This document shows positions 14,802 through 21,960 of a DNA stretch of 52,502 nt, piece by piece; position 1 is the stretch's first letter; each line of letters starts with the position of its first letter. The notes beneath the pieces are model-generated. The model saw nothing but the letters and a program-made list of their open reading frames with translations, was not told the origin of the DNA and ran no database searches. Origin of the DNA: Anaerolineaceae bacterium UBA5211 (lineage in GTDB: Bacteria; Chloroflexota; Anaerolineae; Anaerolineales; Anaerolineaceae); the NCBI GenBank assembly GCA_002412595.1, contig DHVJ01000004.1, positions 1 through 52,502 on the forward strand, written 5' to 3'. Made by a program: the position numbers and the translations under genes.

Positions 14802-15809
14802 ATGAAACAAATAAAAAATCTTCTGCTGTTGTCGGTACTGTTAGCTGTAATGCTTCTGCCAAACGGCAGTATTACAGCCTCGACACCTTCCGCGTATGAT
14901 CTGATTGCGGCGGTGAACGACCTGCGGGCCAATAACGGACTGGCGGCTATCCCAACCGACGGCATTCTGATGTCCGCTGCCCAGACGCAGTCGGATTATT
15001 TGGCCAACACCTGTAATCTGGCAAGCTGCAACGGTCACGTGGGCGCCGGGGGAACCTACGCGCGCGACCGGGCTGTGGCAGCTGGGTATAACCTGGCCAG
15101 CGGGATGAATGTTATAGAGGCCTGGGCTGGACGCAACCCCAATGCGACATTATCCGACGTGATTTACGATACCTGGTCGGATGCGGACCATATGGCTGTC
15201 ATGCTGCACCCGGATGCTGTGGGTGTAGGTGCCGGTATTACGGAATCGGAAGACGGGTATATCTATTATGTTTTGGACGTAGCCGTTAATTACGGTTCAG
15301 GCGGTTCTGGCGCCAGCGTCAGCTCCACTATTCCTACGACTGCGGTAACTGCACAGGTAGCCCTGGTGCAGGTCGCACCACCACAGGGGGATGGTTCCAT
15401 CGTACACATTGTCGGCAGCGGCCAGTCGCTTTGGGGTATTGCTGCGGCTTATGATGTCACTGTGGACCAAATCAAGGATTTGAACGGCTTGACCGGTGAC
15501 ATTATCACCACTGGACAGGAACTCAAAATCCAAGGTTCTTACACACCTACCCCTACTTTGGAACCCAGCGCTACGCCGCGCCAGCCCACCCGCACACCCG
15601 TGCCGGCTCAGACAGCTCAAGCTGTTGAAACGCTCCAGCCGGATCAAGAGGGAAACAGCGGCAGCGACGGGACAATTCTGGGCATGGACCGCCAAACCAT
15701 GGGCCTGGTTCTAATCCTGATCTGCGGCGCAGGTTTGGCCCTGGTGGTGCTGGGCAGCATGAATAAAGATAAAGGCAAGGGTAAGCAGCCGCCTAAATCG
15801 GAAGAGTAA
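14802..15809 (+). CDS. Membrane-anchored CAP-domain and LysM protein (copy 2)
   Basis: Paralogue of the preceding gene, 335 residues. It has a clear signal peptide (about 1-27), a CAP domain (about 30-163, with SAAQTQSDYLANTC and WSDADHMAVMLHPDAVGVGAGI), a LysM domain (about 201-244, IVGSGQSLWGIAAAYDVT), a Pro/Thr-rich linker, a C-terminal membrane helix (about 299-318) and a short Lys-rich cytoplasmic tail. Cys71 and Cys76 (CNLASC) could form a disulfide in the exported part. The layout predicts a wall-facing protein tethered by its C-terminus. It appears to have its own promoter. Confidence 0.88.
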   Translation: MKQIKNLLLLSVLLAVMLLPNGSITASTPSAYDLIAAVNDLRANNGLAAIPTDGILMSAAQTQSDYLANTCNLASCNGHVGAGGTYARDRAVAAGYNLASGMNVIEAWAGRNPNATLSDVIYDTWSDADHMAVMLHPDAVGVGAGITESEDGYIYYVLDVAVNYGSGGSGASVSSTIPTTAVTAQVALVQVAPPQGDGSIVHIVGSGQSLWGIAAAYDVTVDQIKDLNGLTGDIITTGQELKIQGSYTPTPTLEPSATPRQPTRTPVPAQTAQAVETLQPDQEGNSGSDGTILGMDRQTMGLVLILICGAGLALVVLGSMNKDKGKGKQPPKSEE

Positions 15810-15836
15810 AAAAATACGAATAATGAAATATTACAA

Positions 15837-15870
15837 ACAAGACCGCGCTAAACCGCGGTCTTGTTTTTTT
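15837..15870 (+). terminator. Terminator after CAP-LysM genes, overlapping cysE end
   Basis: ACAAGACCGCG (15837-15847) and CGCGGTCTTGT (15854-15864) form a perfect 11-bp stem followed by seven T. The right arm and T-run lie inside the last codons of the convergent cysE gene, whose stop codon sits in the loop. Confidence 0.9.
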
Positions 15871-16495
15871 CTTCCAGCTTTTCTTCTATCTTTTCGATGC
15901 GGTGGTAAAGCTTCTGCAATTCCAGATCCACCGTGTCGGGCAGCCGGTTGTGATTGAGGTCAGCGTGCTCATGGGTGGTTTGAGTTTTTCCGCTGGCGTG
16001 GCCGGGCACGCCCACCACCACGGAATCTTCGGGCACTTCCTTGACCACCACGGCGTTGGCGCCAATGCGGCTGCAGGCACCCACCGTGATGGGCCCCAGC
16101 ACCTTGGCTCCTGCGCCAATCACGACCCCGTCTTTAATAGTGGGATGGCGTTTGCCTTTCTCCAGGCTCACACCGCCCAATGTAACCCCGTGGTACAGGG
16201 TGACGTCATCCCCAATCTCTGAGGTTTCACCGATCACCACGCCCATCCCGTGGTCAATGAAGAAACGCCGCCCAATTTGAGCGCCGGGATGGATTTCGAT
16301 ACCGGTGAAAAAACGGTTGCCCTGGGCTAACCAGCGTGCCAATAATCTCATCCCATGTGTCCAACACCAATGCGCAATTCGATGTCCCCAAATGGCATGC
16401 AGACCGGCATAACACAAAATCACTTCCAGTGTGCTTTGCGCGGCCGGGTCGCGTTCAAAAACCGATTGGATGTCTTCTCGAATTGCCTTAATCAT
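15848..16495 (-). CDS. cysE: Serine O-acetyltransferase
   Basis: Makes O-acetylserine from serine and acetyl-CoA, the first committed step of cysteine synthesis. The 215-residue protein has the helical N-terminal part and a left-handed beta-helix of hexapeptide repeats (IEIHPGAQIGRRFFIDHGMGVVIGETSEIGDDVTLYHGVTLGG). AGGAGGAGC precedes the ATG at 16495; a longer frame start at 16531 overlaps the cysK end. It ends in TAV rather than the Ile that inserts into CysK in the enteric complex. It lies 28 bases after cysK. The 3' end is shared with a convergent terminator. Confidence 0.95.
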   Translation of the reverse strand: MIKAIREDIQSVFERDPAAQSTLEVILCYAGLHAIWGHRIAHWCWTHGMRLLARWLAQGNRFFTGIEIHPGAQIGRRFFIDHGMGVVIGETSEIGDDVTLYHGVTLGGVSLEKGKRHPTIKDGVVIGAGAKVLGPITVGACSRIGANAVVVKEVPEDSVVVGVPGHASGKTQTTHEHADLNHNRLPDTVDLELQKLYHRIEKIEEKLEEKNKTAV

Positions 16496-16523
16496 GCTCC
16501 TCCTAAAACAATAACTTTTACCT

Positions 16524-17456
16524 TTAATCAAACAAGTCTTTATACAAATCTGTGCTGAGATAGCGCTCGCCGAAGTCCGGGATGATTACAACGATCAGCT
16601 TGCCAGCGTTCTCCGCGCGTTTTCCAACCTGCAAAGCCGCCCAAATTGCTGCGCCGGAAGAAATACCTACCAACAGCCCTTCCGAAGTGGCCATCAGGCG
16701 GGCAGTGCTGAAGGCGTCCTTACCGGATACCTGCAGGATTTCATCGATGATCTTGATGTTCAGGATGTCCGGAATGAATCCCGCGCCGATGCCTTGGATG
16801 GGGTGCGAGCCTTTCTTTCCACCCGAAAGCACCGGAGAGGCTTCCGGTTCCACCGCGATCACTTTGAAAGCAGGATTTTTCTGCTTAAGCACTTCACCCA
16901 CACCGGTGATGGTGCCGCCGGTGCCTACCCCGGCTACCAGCATATCGGCTTTTCCGTCGGTGTCGCGCCAGATTTCCTCTGCGGTGGTCAGGCGGTGAAT
17001 TTCGGGATTGGCTGGATTCTCGAATTGCTTGGGCAGGTAGCAGCGTTTGTCCTTGGCGGCCATTTCATCGGCGCGCTGGATCGCACCCGGCATACCTTCG
17101 CCGGCCGGTGTCAGAATCACTTCGGCGCCGTAAGCTCTCATCAGCAGAATGCGTTCGCGGCTGACGCTCTCCGGCATGAAGATCACGCATTGGTAGCCGC
17201 GTGCTGCGCTGGCGAATGCCAGGCCGATGCCTGTGTTGCCGCTGGTGGCCTCCACAATGATCGAGCCTGGTTTGAGCAGTCCTCGTTTTTCGGCTGCATC
17301 CAGCATATTTACACCAATGCGGTCTTTAACGCTGTGTGAGGGGTTGAAATATTCCAGTTTGGCTACAATTTGCGCCTGGCTCTCGCTGGCAATACGGTTC
17401 AAGCGTACCAGGGGCGTGTTACCAATCAGTTTTGTGATGTCTGAGGCGATTTTCAT
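16524..17456 (-). CDS. cysK: Cysteine synthase A (O-acetylserine sulfhydrylase)
   Basis: PLP enzyme that makes cysteine from O-acetylserine and sulfide. The 310-residue protein has the PLP lysine Lys44 in HSVKDRIG, the substrate loop TSGNTGIGLAF, the GTGGTITGVGEVLK phosphate-binding stretch and the C-terminal GISSGAAIWAAL. GAAAGGATT precedes the ATG. With cysE downstream it forms a two-gene cysteine operon. No recognisable S-box, T-box or CymR-type site was found upstream. Confidence 0.96.
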   Translation of the reverse strand: MKIASDITKLIGNTPLVRLNRIASESQAQIVAKLEYFNPSHSVKDRIGVNMLDAAEKRGLLKPGSIIVEATSGNTGIGLAFASAARGYQCVIFMPESVSRERILLMRAYGAEVILTPAGEGMPGAIQRADEMAAKDKRCYLPKQFENPANPEIHRLTTAEEIWRDTDGKADMLVAGVGTGGTITGVGEVLKQKNPAFKVIAVEPEASPVLSGGKKGSHPIQGIGAGFIPDILNIKIIDEILQVSGKDAFSTARLMATSEGLLVGISSGAAIWAALQVGKRAENAGKLIVVIIPDFGERYLSTDLYKDLFD

Positions 17457-18039
17457 ATTTTAATCCTTTCTCTAATCGCCGGTCAGGAGGTATATTGGTT
17501 AAACGTACCTTGCAGAACTGGCGGTAATTAATAATTTGAATTGGCAGAAAATCTTTGCAATCTTTGGAGTGACTTTATGCTTAGTTTTATGCTTAATAAA
17601 TTAGAATACTGTTAATAATATCCATATTATCACAAAGGCTAAAAATGCAGAAAGAAAGTCAGTTAAATCAGCATATATTTTCTGTAAACTTTGAGGTTAG
17701 GTTTAAAACCGATGATTGGATGACTGATATGTACGAAGGTTTGTATTTATGGTTGATCGGTAAAAAATTTTTACGGTGAGCCTGCTTAACCTTGAAATTA
17801 AATAAAAATTGACCAGTCTGAAGATCGTGCATTTATAAGAACTCGATATTTTCCTGTTTGCTCCCTCAACAACCCGGCAAAGAAGAATCCTCTTTCTTTT
17901 TGTGGTTAAATATCCGCATATAAAAACTATTAGAAATTTGAGAAAAACAGAAAATACGGCAAAATCGATTAAGATAAGCACAACTCCTGCATAAAATTTC
18001 CGTATAGATTAGTGAGCAATAAACAAACAAGAGGTAAAT
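17457..18039. other. AT-rich intergenic region, no gene seen
   Basis: This 583-base stretch between the divergent cysK and pspC genes is clearly more AT-rich than its surroundings. One open frame on the minus strand (17703-17981) lacks a ribosome site and any recognisable domain. Apart from the candidate pspC promoter near its right end, I see no structured RNA or repeat. Confidence 0.6.
17969..17997 (+). promoter_or_regulatory. Candidate promoter of pspC gene
   Basis: TTAAGA (17969-17974) and TAAAAT (17992-17997) are 17 bases apart, 43 bases before the start codon. Confidence 0.45.
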
Positions 18040-18483
18040 ATGAACAAACGCTTATATCGCAGTGAAAAGGATCGTGTGTTGGGTGGGGTGTGCGGTGGTT
18101 TGGCAGAGTATTTAGGTATTCCGGCCGCTATCCTTCGCATTTTCTTTGTTTTATGGATGATTTTGGGTGAGTTCTCTCTCTTCATCTATGTGATCCTGTG
18201 GTTGATTATTCCCAATGAAGGTGACACAAGCACTTTCCGTACGGAAGATCTGGGTTTCCGTTTCCGCCAATTCGCTCAGGAAATGGGTGATGTTTTCCGC
18301 CACCAGGATTCAAAATTGATCACTTATGGTGGAGTGGGATTGGTTGCCTGGGGCGTTTACATCCTCCTCGAGCGATTGGGCATACAAGTGATTCCGGTGG
18401 CATATAGCCAGTATGTTTGGCCGGCGCTGCTGATCATTGCGGGTGCGTTTATTTTGATCAAGACGCTTCAAAAGAAAAAGTAA
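18040..18483 (+). CDS. PspC-domain membrane protein
   Basis: A 147-residue membrane protein. The N-terminal 60 residues are a PspC domain (KRLYRSEKDRVLGGVCGGLAEYLGIP... then a hydrophobic helix ending LWLIIPNE). A charged linker (about 63-98) and two further hydrophobic segments (about 102-115 and 121-142) follow. PspC proteins act in envelope-stress sensing in enterobacteria; in other phyla their role is unclear. AGAGGT precedes the ATG. It is monocistronic, with a terminator downstream. Confidence 0.87.
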   Translation: MNKRLYRSEKDRVLGGVCGGLAEYLGIPAAILRIFFVLWMILGEFSLFIYVILWLIIPNEGDTSTFRTEDLGFRFRQFAQEMGDVFRHQDSKLITYGGVGLVAWGVYILLERLGIQVIPVAYSQYVWPALLIIAGAFILIKTLQKKK

Positions 18484-18503
18484 TTGTGAAAGAAGTACCC
18501 TCC

Positions 18504-18537
18504 CAACCGATTGAGGGGGGCAACCGGCTGAGAGGGT
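18504..18537. repeat. Imperfect 17-bp tandem repeat inside a hairpin
   Basis: CAACCGATTGAGGGGGG (18504-18520) is followed directly by CAACCGGCTGAGAGGGT (18521-18537), differing at four positions. TACCCTC (18496-18502) and GAGGGTA (18532-18538) can pair around it. The function is unknown. It resembles part of a TPP riboswitch but lacks the second half. Confidence 0.5.
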
Positions 18538-18589
18538 AACCCCATAATAACATGTCGCTAATTAAGATTCAATAACATTTCTGTAAAAA

Positions 18590-18613
18590 CCCGATTAAGA
18601 TAGATTAATCGGG
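18590..18613 (+). terminator. Terminator after pspC gene
   Basis: CCCGATTAA (18590-18598) and TTAATCGGG (18605-18613) form a 9-bp stem with a 6-base loop, followed by AACTTTTATT. Confidence 0.7.
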
Positions 18614-18666
18614 AACTTTTATTATTAAGCAACGTTTAACGCTTAACTTAGTTTACGGAGGATTGA

Positions 18667-19392
18667 ATGAACAAGAAGATAGGTATTTTGATCACAGCTT
18701 TAATATTGCTATTGGGGTTGGCGGCCTGTGCGCCCGCAGCGCAAGCCGGCGCTAATGCTCCTATTCCCCAAATTTCAGTCACAGGATCCGGTATTGTCTA
18801 TGTTGTTCCGGATATTGCTTATATCAATGTGGGCGTTCGTTCTCAGGGTGATACGGTAGCCTTGGCCATGGCTGCTAATAATGCTCAGGCCACAGCTATC
18901 AAAGATACGTTGGTGGCACAGGGTGTGGATGAGATGGATATCCAAACTTCCAGCTTTAACGTATATCCTCAATCGGATTATGATTACCAGGGCGTCATTA
19001 CACGCACCTACTTCTCGGTTGAAAATAATGTCTATGTGACCGTACGCAATTTGGATAATCTGGGCGTTATTTTGGACGCGGTGGCTTCCAGCGGAGCGAA
19101 CACCATCTACGGCATCAGTTTTGATGTGGTGGATAAAACCGAAGCGCAGACTTCGGCGCGCCAGCTGGCAGTTGATTCAGCCAAGGTACAGGCGCAGGAA
19201 TTGGCCCAGGCTGCTGGAGTAACTTTGGGAGATATTATCACCATTACTTCTTCATATAGTTACCCCAACACGTATGGCAGCTACGGCATAGGCGGCGGCG
19301 GGGCGGCGTATGCAATTTCGGAGGCTGTTCCGATTGCCTCCGGGCAGATACAGGTTTCTGCTGATGTGACCATGGCGTTTGAGATCAAATAA
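18667..19392 (+). CDS. SIMPL-domain (DUF541) lipoprotein
   Basis: Exported protein of 241 residues. The N-terminus is a lipoprotein signal with lipobox LAAC (Cys21). The rest is a SIMPL/DUF541 domain: ISVTGSGIVYVVPDIAYINVGV, AMAANNAQATAIKDTLVAQGVDEMDIQTSSFNVYP and VDSAKVQAQELAQAAGVTLG are characteristic. A glycine-rich loop (about residues 205-213) lies before the final strand. The family forms periplasmic or surface oligomers of unclear function, linked to stress in some bacteria. GGAGG precedes the ATG. Transcribed alone, with a strong terminator after it. Confidence 0.9.
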   Translation: MNKKIGILITALILLLGLAACAPAAQAGANAPIPQISVTGSGIVYVVPDIAYINVGVRSQGDTVALAMAANNAQATAIKDTLVAQGVDEMDIQTSSFNVYPQSDYDYQGVITRTYFSVENNVYVTVRNLDNLGVILDAVASSGANTIYGISFDVVDKTEAQTSARQLAVDSAKVQAQELAQAAGVTLGDIITITSSYSYPNTYGSYGIGGGGAAYAISEAVPIASGQIQVSADVTMAFEIK

Positions 19393-19397
19393 ATAAA

Positions 19398-19427
19398 AGG
19401 GCCGGTGAAAAACCGGCCCTGTCTTTT
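19398..19427 (+). terminator. Terminator after SIMPL gene
   Basis: AGGGCCGGT (19398-19406) and ACCGGCCCT (19412-19420) form a 9-bp GC-rich stem with a GAAAA loop, followed by GTCTTTTT. It lies between convergent genes. Confidence 0.9.
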
Positions 19428-19450
19428 TGCTCAAGGATGATTTGATTCGT

Positions 19451-20260
19451 TTACATAAAAAAGAAATGGATCATGAAATAGCTGACAATTCCGGCAATCA
19501 ACCAGGTGTCTATGCGGTCTAAAATACCGCCGTGCCCCGGGATCAGGTTGCCGGTGTTTTTTAATCCAAATTGTCTTTTAAAAATGCTTTTCGTGAAATC
19601 CCCCAGGGGGCTGATGATGCCGACAGCTAATCCGATCCATAAACCGTGTATGCCGCTGAATGTGGCACTGTAGCTGCCTAACAGCAGGCCGATTGCGTAG
19701 CCCAGCAGCACCGATGTAAAGACACCGCCGAAGTATCCTTCCACAGATTTCTTGGGGCTAAGTTCAGGGGCAATTTTATGCCTGCCGAACAGGCTGCCGA
19801 CAAAATAGGCGCCCACGTCGCTGATGCCCGCGGGGATAACGCATTGCACCAGCCAAAATAAACCTTCCGGCAGGAAACGCAAGCGGACCAGGTAGCTGCC
19901 AGTAAAGGCGATGAAAGCCAAACCGGCCAGGCTGATGGCTAGGTCCAAACCGGCGGTTTTTTGGTGCTGGTTATAAGTGATCACATGGTGAAAGGCAATA
20001 GCCAGAATGACCAGCCCAAAAGCTGCCTGGAAGATCAAGTCATCGTCAAATTTCCCGCATAAGGCTGTTAAAAAAGTCCCTGCGACCAGGGTGAGTTTTG
20101 CGGGTGAATACCCGCCTTTTTTAAAAATAGTCGCAAATTCCCAGACCGCGATTGCCAGGATGACAGCTACCCCGATGGTGAATACCCAGCCTCCAGCCAG
20201 AACGAGAGCCAGGCTGATAACAACAATAACCAGCCCGCTGATGGTTCTTTTACCCAGCAT
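19451..20260 (-). CDS. cdsA: Phosphatidate cytidylyltransferase
   Basis: Integral membrane enzyme that makes CDP-diacylglycerol for phospholipid synthesis. The 269-residue protein has multiple hydrophobic helices and the C-terminal family signature SIFKRQFGLKNTGNLIPGHGGILDRID. The usual Lys-Asp of the signature is Lys-Asn here. The ATG at 20260 overlaps the uppS stop by 11 bases; a longer frame from 20326 lies wholly inside uppS and is less likely. Last gene of frr-uppS-cdsA. Confidence 0.93.
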   Translation of the reverse strand: MLGKRTISGLVIVVISLALVLAGGWVFTIGVAVILAIAVWEFATIFKKGGYSPAKLTLVAGTFLTALCGKFDDDLIFQAAFGLVILAIAFHHVITYNQHQKTAGLDLAISLAGLAFIAFTGSYLVRLRFLPEGLFWLVQCVIPAGISDVGAYFVGSLFGRHKIAPELSPKKSVEGYFGGVFTSVLLGYAIGLLLGSYSATFSGIHGLWIGLAVGIISPLGDFTKSIFKRQFGLKNTGNLIPGHGGILDRIDTWLIAGIVSYFMIHFFFM

Positions 20261-20999
20261 AATGTTGTTTGGCGTCCTCGGAATTGCGCCCGCCGAATCT
20301 ACGTTCACGGTTGGCGAATGATTCAAGGGCTTGTTTTAATGATTCTCGGTCGAAATTCGGCCAGAGTGTGTCGGTGAAGTACCATTCTGTGTATGCGCTT
20401 TGCCAAATTAGAAAATTGGAAGTGCGTAATTCGCCGGATGTGCGGATCATCAGGTCCGGGTCGGGAATGTCTTTTGTGAACAGGTATTGGCTGAACAACT
20501 CTTCAGTTATAGATTCAGGTGCCAAGCCGTCTTTGAGCATGTTTTGGCAGGCGTAAATAATTTCATCTCTCCCGCCGTAATTCCAGGCGATCGTCAGGAA
20601 GAGTTTTTGGTTATTTTTGGTCAACTCAACTGCATCAGCGATCCTCCTTTTCAGGTTATCGCTCAAGTGCTCCAGCCGGCCGATATGGCGGATGCATACG
20701 CCATCTTTATGCAGCTGCGTGACTTCTCGGTCCAGCATCTCGCCCAGCAATTGGATCAAGCCTTCCACTTCGTCCTTAGGCCGTGCCCAATTCTCGGTGG
20801 AAAAAGCATAAATGGTGAGGTGGGAGACGCCAAATTCCATGCAAGCATAAATGATGCGCCGGATATTTTCCGTCCCGGCACGGTGGCCGGCCATGCGCGG
20901 CAAGTGCCGGGCTTTCGCCCAGCGCCCATTGCCGTCCATGATAATGGCGATGTGCTTTGGAAATCTGTCTTTCTCGGTCGCTTTGTTTATTTCTGCCAT
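20250..20999 (-). CDS. uppS: Isoprenyl transferase (undecaprenyl diphosphate synthase)
   Basis: Cis-prenyltransferase that makes the C55 lipid carrier for cell-wall synthesis. The 249-residue protein has the start motif HIAIIMDGNGRWAKARHLPRMAGHRAG with the catalytic Asp, the TIYAFSTENWARP motif and the C-terminal DLMIRTSGELRTSNFLIWQSAYTEWYFTD motif. It lies 8 bases after frr and overlaps cdsA. Confidence 0.96.
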   Translation of the reverse strand: MAEINKATEKDRFPKHIAIIMDGNGRWAKARHLPRMAGHRAGTENIRRIIYACMEFGVSHLTIYAFSTENWARPKDEVEGLIQLLGEMLDREVTQLHKDGVCIRHIGRLEHLSDNLKRRIADAVELTKNNQKLFLTIAWNYGGRDEIIYACQNMLKDGLAPESITEELFSQYLFTKDIPDPDLMIRTSGELRTSNFLIWQSAYTEWYFTDTLWPNFDRESLKQALESFANRERRFGGRNSEDAKQHYAG

Positions 21000-21007
21000 G
21001 CGCAGGT

Positions 21008-21565
21008 TCAGATCTCCATGATCTCTTGGTCTTTTTTCTTGCCGATCTCGTTTATTTCCTCGATGATCCTATCGGTCATCTTTTGGATTTCATCCTCGGC
21101 GCGCTTCAAATCGTCTTCGGAGATCAATTTTTCTTCCTCAAATTCTTTAATGTCTTTGATGGAATCGCGGCGCACGTTGCGGACAGCGATGCGGGCTTCC
21201 TCAACGCGGTTATTGACAGATTTGCTCAGATCCCGGCGGCGGTCCTCTGTCAGCGGCGGCAGGTTCAAGCGGATGACCTTGCCGTCATTCATGGGGGTGA
21301 TGCCGAGTTCGGAGGCTTGAATGGCTTTTTCAATATCTTTGATGGTTGTGGGATCAAAAGGTTTAATGAGTAGTTGCCGCGGTTCCGGCACACTGATACC
21401 GGCCATCTGCATCAGGGGAACCGGCGAACCGTAATATTCAATGGACATTTTTTCTACCAAAGCGGGTGTTGCCCGTCCGGTGCGGATACCGGCCAGATCA
21501 TCCTCCAGAGATTGAATCGCGCTGCGCATTCTCTTTTCGGCATCTTGAGTTGCTTCTTTAATCAC
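21008..21565 (-). CDS. frr: Ribosome recycling factor
   Basis: Splits post-termination ribosomes together with EF-G. The 185-residue protein shows the usual two-domain RRF sequence (EKRMRSAIQSLEDDLAGIRTGRATPALVEKM; IRLNLPPLTEDRRRDLSKSV; VRRDSIKDIKEFEEEKLISEDDLKRAEDEIQKMTD). The start codon is GTG, with AAGGAGG five bases upstream, so the start is well supported. First gene of an operon with uppS and cdsA. In many bacteria this trio follows rpsB-tsf-pyrH directly; here it is 8 kb away. Confidence 0.96.
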   Translation of the reverse strand: MIKEATQDAEKRMRSAIQSLEDDLAGIRTGRATPALVEKMSIEYYGSPVPLMQMAGISVPEPRQLLIKPFDPTTIKDIEKAIQASELGITPMNDGKVIRLNLPPLTEDRRRDLSKSVNNRVEEARIAVRNVRRDSIKDIKEFEEEKLISEDDLKRAEDEIQKMTDRIIEEINEIGKKKDQEIMEI

Positions 21566-21665
21566 AACGACCTCCTTGTTTTTGAACCATGAGAAATTTC
21601 ATTCAAACATTAAGCATACCTTAAATGGTTTGAAAATTCCATGATTTGTTAGCGGAAGGTATGGC

Positions 21666-21694
21666 TTGAAAAAATAGAACATATATGCTACTAT
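21666..21694 (+). promoter_or_regulatory. Promoter of small hypothetical gene
   Basis: TTGAAA (21666-21671) and TACTAT (21689-21694) are 17 bases apart. Transcription would start near 21701, leaving about ten bases before the ATG at 21711. Confidence 0.6.
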
Positions 21695-21710
21695 ATTCTT
21701 GCGAGTAAGT

Positions 21711-21953
21711 ATGTACAAAATGAATAACGGAATGCTCTGGTATGATAACCAGACAGATAAACCGATCGAAGTGCGTGTACAACAGGCGGTAGATTATTTC
21801 ACAACTAAATACGGTCACCCGCCTTTTTGTTGTTTTGTCCACCCTGAAATGCTGGATAAGCCGCTGCAGTTGACGGATACCGTTAAAGTGATTCCCAACG
21901 GGCATATTCTAAAAAACCATATCTGGCTGGAGATTAGTGGGGATAAAGCCTAA
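21711..21953 (+). CDS. Small protein of unknown function
   Basis: I do not recognise this 80-residue protein. It is mixed alpha/beta in character, with aromatic and His residues in the middle (YFTTKYGHPPFCCFVHPEML) and no membrane segment. Start choice is uncertain: ATG at 21711 or 21720, or TTG at 21699. None has a clear ribosome site, and the promoter lies very close, so the message may be nearly leaderless. It converges on the ParB-fold gene with 7 bases between stops. The even codon use and promoter suggest a real gene. Confidence 0.6.
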   Translation: MYKMNNGMLWYDNQTDKPIEVRVQQAVDYFTTKYGHPPFCCFVHPEMLDKPLQLTDTVKVIPNGHILKNHIWLEISGDKA

Positions 21954-21960
21954 ACAAGCT

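Noticed and set aside
17703..17981. Possible 92-residue protein in the AT-rich intergenic region
   Set aside because: Low-complexity hydrophobic and basic sequence, no ribosome site, no neighbour to explain it. Such frames arise by chance in AT-rich DNA.
18521..18545. TPP riboswitch suggested by GGCTGAGAGGGTAACCC
   Set aside because: The conserved second half (ACCTGATCTGG and following bases) is absent, and the next gene is not related to thiamine.
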